NCBI RefSeq assembly: GCF_014673495.1
Contig: NZ_CP051006.1
Span: 6,599,501 to 6,663,500, forward strand
DNA length: 64,000 nt
From: Streptomyces griseofuscus
Lineage (GTDB): Bacteria; Actinomycetota; Actinomycetes; Streptomycetales; Streptomycetaceae
Reading direction: 5' to 3'
Part shown: positions 60,347 to 64,000 of the stretch, piece by piece
Position numbering within the stretch: position 1 is the stretch's first letter
How the letters are laid out: every line of letters starts with the position of its first letter
Translations under genes and position numbers: made by a program
Notes under the pieces: model-generated
What the model was told of the DNA's origin: nothing
What the model saw: the letters and a program-made list of their open reading frames with translations, nothing else
Database searches by the model: none

Positions 60347-60365
60347 ACGGGTCCCGGCCCACGAA

Positions 60366-60399
60366 GAGGCCCGCCCCCCGAAGCAAGGGGGCGGGCCTC
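60366..60399. terminator. Bidirectional terminator between cytochrome and gntP genes
   Basis: GAGGCCCGCCCCC (60366-60378) pairs perfectly with GGGGGCGGGCCTC (60387-60399), 8-nt loop. Lies between convergent genes. Confidence 0.85.
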
Positions 60400-60418
60400 C
60401 GTCGTCGTACCGCCGTCG

Positions 60419-61816
60419 CTACACCACCAGTGACAGCACCAGCACCAGCGCACCGCCGACCACCGACAGGATCGTCTCCATGATCGACCAGGTCTTGACG
60501 GTCTGGCCGACGGTGAGTCCGAAGTACTCCTTGACCAGCCAGAACCCGGCGTCGTTGACGAAGCTGAAGAAGAGCGAGCCGGCGCCGATCGCCAGGACCA
60601 GCAGCGCGGTGTGCGCGGTCGACATGTCGGCCGCGAGCGGGGCGACCAGACCGGCCGCCGAGACCGTCGCCACCGTCGCCGAGCCGGTCGCGAGCCGGAT
60701 CACCACGGCGATCAGCCAGGCCAGCAGCACCGCCGGGATCGACCAGCTCTTGGAGACGTCCAGGATCATCTGGCCGACACCGCAGTCGATCAGCGTCTGC
60801 TTGAAGCCGCCGCCCGCGCCCACGATCAGCAGGATGCCGGCGATCGGCATCAGGCCCTTCTCCACCGTGGCCTGGAGCCGCTCCTTGCTGAACCCGGCGG
60901 GCCGGCCCAGCGTGAAGAAGCCGACGATCACCGCGGCGAGCAGCGCGATCAGCGGGGCGCCGATGACATCGAAGGCGCGCTGCGTGGTGTTCGCCGGGTC
61001 GTCGATGACGATGTCCACCAGCGCCTTGAGCAGCATCAGCGCCACCGGCAGCAGGATGGTCACGAGCGTCGCGGCGAAGCTCGGACGGCGGGTCAGCTCC
61101 TGCGAGGGCCGCTGCGGCAGCATCCGCTCGGGCGCCGGGACGTCCACCCAGCGGGCCGCGACCTTCGAGAACAGCGGGCCGCCGACGATCACCGTCGGGA
61201 CTGCGACCAGGATGCTGAACGCCAGCGTCACACCCAGGTTGGCGTGCAGTGCGGAGATCGCGACCAGCGGGCCGGGGTGCGGCGGGATCAGACCGTGCAT
61301 CACGGACAGACCGGCCAGCGCCGGGATGCCGATGCGCATCAGGGAGTAGTTGCCGCGCTTGGCGACCATCAGCACGACCGGGATCAGCAGCACGATGCCG
61401 ACCTCGAAGAAGATCGGCAGCCCGATCACGGAGGCGATGAGCACCATCGCCCATGGCATCGCCCGGCCGCTCGCCCTGGCCAGGATCGTGTCCACGATCT
61501 GGTCCGCGCCCCCGGAGTCGGCGAGCAGTTTGCCGAGCGTGGCGCCCAGCGCGATCAGCACACCGACGCTCGCGACCGTGGCGCCGAGCCCGGTGGTGAA
61601 ACTGGTGAGCACCTTGTCGAGGGGCGCGCCGGCGGCCGCGCCGAGCGCCAGCGACCCGATGGTCAGCGCCAGGAAGGCATGCAGCTTGAACTTGGTGATG
61701 AGCAGGACGATCACCGCGATGCCCACCAGGACGGCGATGCCCAGCTGGGCGTGTCCTGCGGTGGAGATCGGCGGAGGGGCGTCCGCTGCCAGCATCTCGA
61801 CGCTGAGTCTGGTCAC
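60419..61816 (-). CDS. gntP: Gluconate permease GntP
   Basis: H+-coupled gluconate symporter of 465 residues with about 12-14 helices. Family marks: FFEVGIVLLIPVVLMVAKRG, LIPPHPGPL near residue 180, FVNDAGFWLVKEYFGLTV near 425. GTG start 61816 with AAGGAA upstream. Second gene of the gntK-gntP operon; the kinase stop is 36 bp before it. Confidence 0.93.
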   Translation of the reverse strand: MTRLSVEMLAADAPPPISTAGHAQLGIAVLVGIAVIVLLITKFKLHAFLALTIGSLALGAAAGAPLDKVLTSFTTGLGATVASVGVLIALGATLGKLLADSGGADQIVDTILARASGRAMPWAMVLIASVIGLPIFFEVGIVLLIPVVLMVAKRGNYSLMRIGIPALAGLSVMHGLIPPHPGPLVAISALHANLGVTLAFSILVAVPTVIVGGPLFSKVAARWVDVPAPERMLPQRPSQELTRRPSFAATLVTILLPVALMLLKALVDIVIDDPANTTQRAFDVIGAPLIALLAAVIVGFFTLGRPAGFSKERLQATVEKGLMPIAGILLIVGAGGGFKQTLIDCGVGQMILDVSKSWSIPAVLLAWLIAVVIRLATGSATVATVSAAGLVAPLAADMSTAHTALLVLAIGAGSLFFSFVNDAGFWLVKEYFGLTVGQTVKTWSIMETILSVVGGALVLVLSLVV

Positions 61817-61852
61817 GGGGGTTCCTTGCGGTTACGGGGAGTTAGGGGAGCG

Positions 61853-62377
61853 CTACTGCGACGCGGATGCGGTGGACAGCCCGTCCAGCGCCAGGACGGC
61901 GCGTTCGGTGATCTCCTCGGGGCCGCCGGTGACGTCCACGGCGACGCCCGCCTCGTCCGGCCCGAGGGGCTCCAGCGTGGCGAACTGCGAGTCCAGCAGC
62001 GCGGTCGGCATGAAGTGGCCCTGCCGGTGCGCCATCCGGTCCTCGATCAGCTTCCGGTCGCCGGTCAGGTGCACGAACACGACCCCGGGCGCCACCGCCC
62101 GCAGCCGGTCGCGGTACGCCCGCTTCAGCGCCGAACTGCTGACCACCCCACCGAGCCCCGCCCGCCCGTGCGCCCAGTGGCCGATGGCGTCCAGCCAGGG
62201 CCAGCGGTCGCTGTCGTCCAGCGGGATCCCGGCCGTCATCTTGTCGATGTTGGCCTTGGGGTGGAAGTCGTCGCCCTCGGCGTACGGGACGCCCAGCCGC
62301 GCGGCGAGCAGGGGACCGATCGTGGTCTTGCCCGTCCCCGCGACGCCCATCACGACGACGACCTGGGGGGTTCGCAT
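61853..62377 (-). CDS. gntK: Gluconokinase
   Basis: Phosphorylates gluconate to 6-phosphogluconate; 174 residues. Walker A MGVAGTGKTTIG at residue 9, substrate segment EGDDFHPKANIDKMTAGIPL, and RMAHRQGHFMPTALLDSQF. First gene of the operon with gntP. GAGGCAG ribosome site. Regulator gene is divergent. Confidence 0.95.
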   Translation of the reverse strand: MRTPQVVVVMGVAGTGKTTIGPLLAARLGVPYAEGDDFHPKANIDKMTAGIPLDDSDRWPWLDAIGHWAHGRAGLGGVVSSSALKRAYRDRLRAVAPGVVFVHLTGDRKLIEDRMAHRQGHFMPTALLDSQFATLEPLGPDEAGVAVDVTGGPEEITERAVLALDGLSTASASQ

Positions 62378-62473
62378 GTACTGCCTCGCTGTCTTCCTCG
62401 ACATCCGACGCCACAGCGGCGTCGCCACACTGAAACCCATTACGTACGACGAATTCAAGAGTCTGTGATGTAT

Positions 62474-62484
62474 AAGTCTGACTT
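62474..62484. promoter_or_regulatory. Operator candidate between gntK and gntR
   Basis: AAGTC-T-GACTT, perfect 11-bp palindrome in the AT-richer divergent region (62400-62500). The tacgct hexamer at 62507-62512 ends 6 nt before the gntR ATG, so that message may be leaderless. Confidence 0.5.
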
Positions 62485-62518
62485 TTTGTTTCCGTGACCT
62501 ACGCCGTACGCTGAGTGC

Positions 62519-63220
62519 ATGAGCACACCGGGCCGGGGGCTGCACGGCCGCGTACTGGACAGCCTCGGCCCCGCGATCACCGCGGGCGAGTACCCGCCGG
62601 GCAGCATCCTGCGCACCGACGAACTCGCTCAGCACTTCGAGGTGTCACGCTCCGTGATGCGCGAGGCGGTGCGGGTCCTCGAATCCATGCACCTCGTCGA
62701 GTCCCGCCGCCGGGTGGGCGTCACCGTCCGCCCCAAGAGCGAGTGGAACGTCTACGACCCGCAGGTCATCCGCTGGCGGCTGGCCGGCGCCGACCGCCCC
62801 CACCAGCTGCGCTCGCTCACCGTGCTGCGCTCCGCGATCGAACCGGCCGCGGCCGGACTCGCGGCCCGGCACGCCACCGCCGAGCAGTGCGCCGAACTCA
62901 CCGAGTGCGCGCTCGGCATGGTCGCCCACTCACGCGGCCACCGGCTCGCGGAGTATCTGTTCCACGACGTCGCCTTCCACCGGGTCATCCTCACCGCCTC
63001 CGGCAACGAGATGTTCGCCCGCCTCGGCGATGTCGTGGCCGAGGTGCTGACCGGTCGGACCCAGCACGAGGTCATGTTCGAGGACCCCGACCCGGCGGCC
63101 GTCACCCTGCATGTGCGGGTCGCCGAGGCGGTGCGCGCCCGGGACGCGGTCCGCGCCGAGGAACTCACCCGGCAGATCACCGTGGGCGCGCTCCAGGAAC
63201 TGGACATCCTGGCGCCCTGA
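62519..63220 (+). CDS. gntR: GntR/FadR-family regulator of gluconate genes
   Basis: Repressor of 233 residues. Winged helix residues 8-75 (LRTDELAQHFEVSRSVMREA) and a C-terminal all-helical FCD domain with metal-binding Asp/His pattern (FHDVAFHRVILTASGN; LHVRVAEAVRARD). Divergent from gntK-gntP; matches the SCO1678 arrangement I recall, where the regulator represses the gluconate operon. The start ATG lacks a ribosome site. Confidence 0.93.
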   Translation: MSTPGRGLHGRVLDSLGPAITAGEYPPGSILRTDELAQHFEVSRSVMREAVRVLESMHLVESRRRVGVTVRPKSEWNVYDPQVIRWRLAGADRPHQLRSLTVLRSAIEPAAAGLAARHATAEQCAELTECALGMVAHSRGHRLAEYLFHDVAFHRVILTASGNEMFARLGDVVAEVLTGRTQHEVMFEDPDPAAVTLHVRVAEAVRARDAVRAEELTRQITVGALQELDILAP

Positions 63221-63255
63221 CCGGGGTGAGCCCGGCATGATCCAAACGAGAGGCC

Positions 63256-63630
63256 CTAGTCCAGGAAGTCCCCGTCCACGTACACCCACGCCCCGTCCAC
63301 CCGCTCGAACCGGCTGCGCTCATGCAGCGAGCCGCCCCGGTAGGAGGCGCGGAAGGTCACCGTCCCGGTGGCGTGGAAGGCGGACCCGTCGGTGCCGTCG
63401 AGGATCTCCAGACCGGTCCACCGCATCCGCGGATCGAGGGCGAGCCGCTCCGGCCGGGTCCGCGGATGCCAGGTGCGCAGCAGATACCCCGGGTCCCCCT
63501 TGACGAAGGCGCAGTACCGCGAGCGCATCAGCAGCTCGGCGGTCGGCGCGCCCGCGGCGCCCGAGTGGAAACGGCCGCAGCAGGCGTCGTAGGACTGCGG
63601 CAGTCCGCAGGGGCAGGTACGCGTGGTCAT
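63256..63630 (-). CDS. YchJ-family SEC-C motif protein
   Basis: Protein of 124 residues. CPCGLPQSYDACCGRFHSG at the N-terminus is the SEC-C zinc site, followed by the NTF2-like core (LLMRSRYCAFVKGDPGYLLR, WHPRTRPERL, FVDGDFLD-type end). Role unknown, widespread. Converges with gntR. Confidence 0.9.
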   Translation of the reverse strand: MTTRTCPCGLPQSYDACCGRFHSGAAGAPTAELLMRSRYCAFVKGDPGYLLRTWHPRTRPERLALDPRMRWTGLEILDGTDGSAFHATGTVTFRASYRGGSLHERSRFERVDGAWVYVDGDFLD

Positions 63631-63777
63631 GCGCCCCATTGTGCCGGGACGGGACGGGCGCACCGGGCCCGGGGCAGGGGAGGCGTCCGCCGCCGGGCGG
63701 GTGCACAGTGGAGAACGGGCGGACCCGCGGCGGACGTACGGCCCGGGGGCCCGCGCCGCGAGGAGGAGGGACGGACG

Positions 63778-64000
63778 ATGACCCGACCCGTGAGCAGCCA
63801 TCACCCGCCGGCCGTCAAGGAGTGGCGGCTGAACCTGTACCTGTCCGAGCACGACCCGGACACCACGGCCCGGATCGTCCTGGACACCGGGGACAACGTC
63901 CTGGAGAGCCACGCCGAGGCCCGCCGCAACCCGTACGACCGCGACATACCCGAGATCGGCGACGAACTCGCCGCCGGACGTGCCCTGATCGCCATGGGCC
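63778..64000 (+). CDS. DUF1876-domain protein, 3' end cut by window
   Basis: First 74 codons only. KEWRLNLYLSEHDPDTTARI and ARRNPYDRDIPEIGDELAAG match the small dsRBD-like DUF1876 family (Rv2632c type), about 90 residues. Strong AGGAGGAGGG ribosome site 7-16 nt before ATG. Function unknown. Confidence 0.85.
   Translation, partial: MTRPVSSHHPPAVKEWRLNLYLSEHDPDTTARIVLDTGDNVLESHAEARRNPYDRDIPEIGDELAAGRALIAMG

Overview
The window is chromosomal DNA of a Streptomyces species. GC is very high, third codon positions are almost all G or C, GTG and TTG starts are common, and the gene set is typical of the genus: streptogrisin proteases, a SoxR with its four-cysteine cluster, many TetR, GntR and MarR regulators, class F sortase and Tat-exported enzymes. 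From memory, gene content and order recall the S. coelicolor stretch running from dnaE2 (SCO1739) through two lipases, hmgA and soxR (SCO1697) to the gluconate genes (SCO1680 to SCO1678). That correspondence is recollection, not a search result.

Layout. 1-2.2 kb: two secreted S1 proteases. 2.3-6.8 kb: a LexA-boxed dnaE2 overlapping a degenerate Y-family polymerase (ImuB-like). 6.8-7.4 kb: a deletion scar with a reverse-strand gene remnant and a frameshifted MarR gene. 7.5-13.1 kb: secreted lipase, a 44-codon gene, methyltransferase, DUF402, tandem-GNAT, short GntR, DUF72 and an AAA ATPase. 13.2-21.4 kb: a surface-polysaccharide locus with a GH39-like secreted hydrolase, a flippase-polymerase fusion, a polysaccharide deacetylase, two GT2 glycosyltransferases and a small membrane protein; four of these overlap by 4-8 nt. 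21.7-28.2 kb: SGNH lipase, an unknown 89-codon protein, class III CoA-transferase, an ABC-permease remnant, a type ISP-like protein, a GntR regulator and hmgA.

28.3-40.3 kb: lipoprotein, TetR plus a lone molybdopterin oxidoreductase, a membrane-anchored secreted protein overlapping a class F sortase, aldehyde and alcohol dehydrogenases, ArsR and TetR regulators, acyl-CoA dehydrogenase, YiaA-like protein, TetR and MaoC dehydratase. 40.3-41.7 kb: a long-hairpin MITE-like repeat abutting an intact IS630-type insertion sequence that ends 11 bp before soxR. 41.7-49.1 kb: soxR, an RNA ligase, BKACE protein, zinc-ribbon protein, penicillin acylase and an alpha/beta hydrolase. 49.2-56 kb: NamZ-like muramidase and a fatty-acid-type catabolic block (SDR plus acyl-CoA synthetase facing phosphotransferase plus acyl-CoA dehydrogenase, with a TetR between). 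56-64 kb: NUDIX, DMT exporter, a TPR-like protein, an MsrPQ-like molybdoenzyme and cytochrome pair, gntP/gntK/gntR, YchJ and a truncated DUF1876 gene.

The clearest new structure is regulatory. A 19-bp palindrome of the form AAACTA-N7-TARTTT lies before both the aldehyde/alcohol dehydrogenase operon and the acyl-CoA dehydrogenase/TetR pair. A CTAAGC-type palindrome is shared by a TetR gene and the MaoC gene. ACCGGT-centred palindromes flank the 50-56 kb catabolic block. I saw no CRISPR array, tRNA or rRNA gene.
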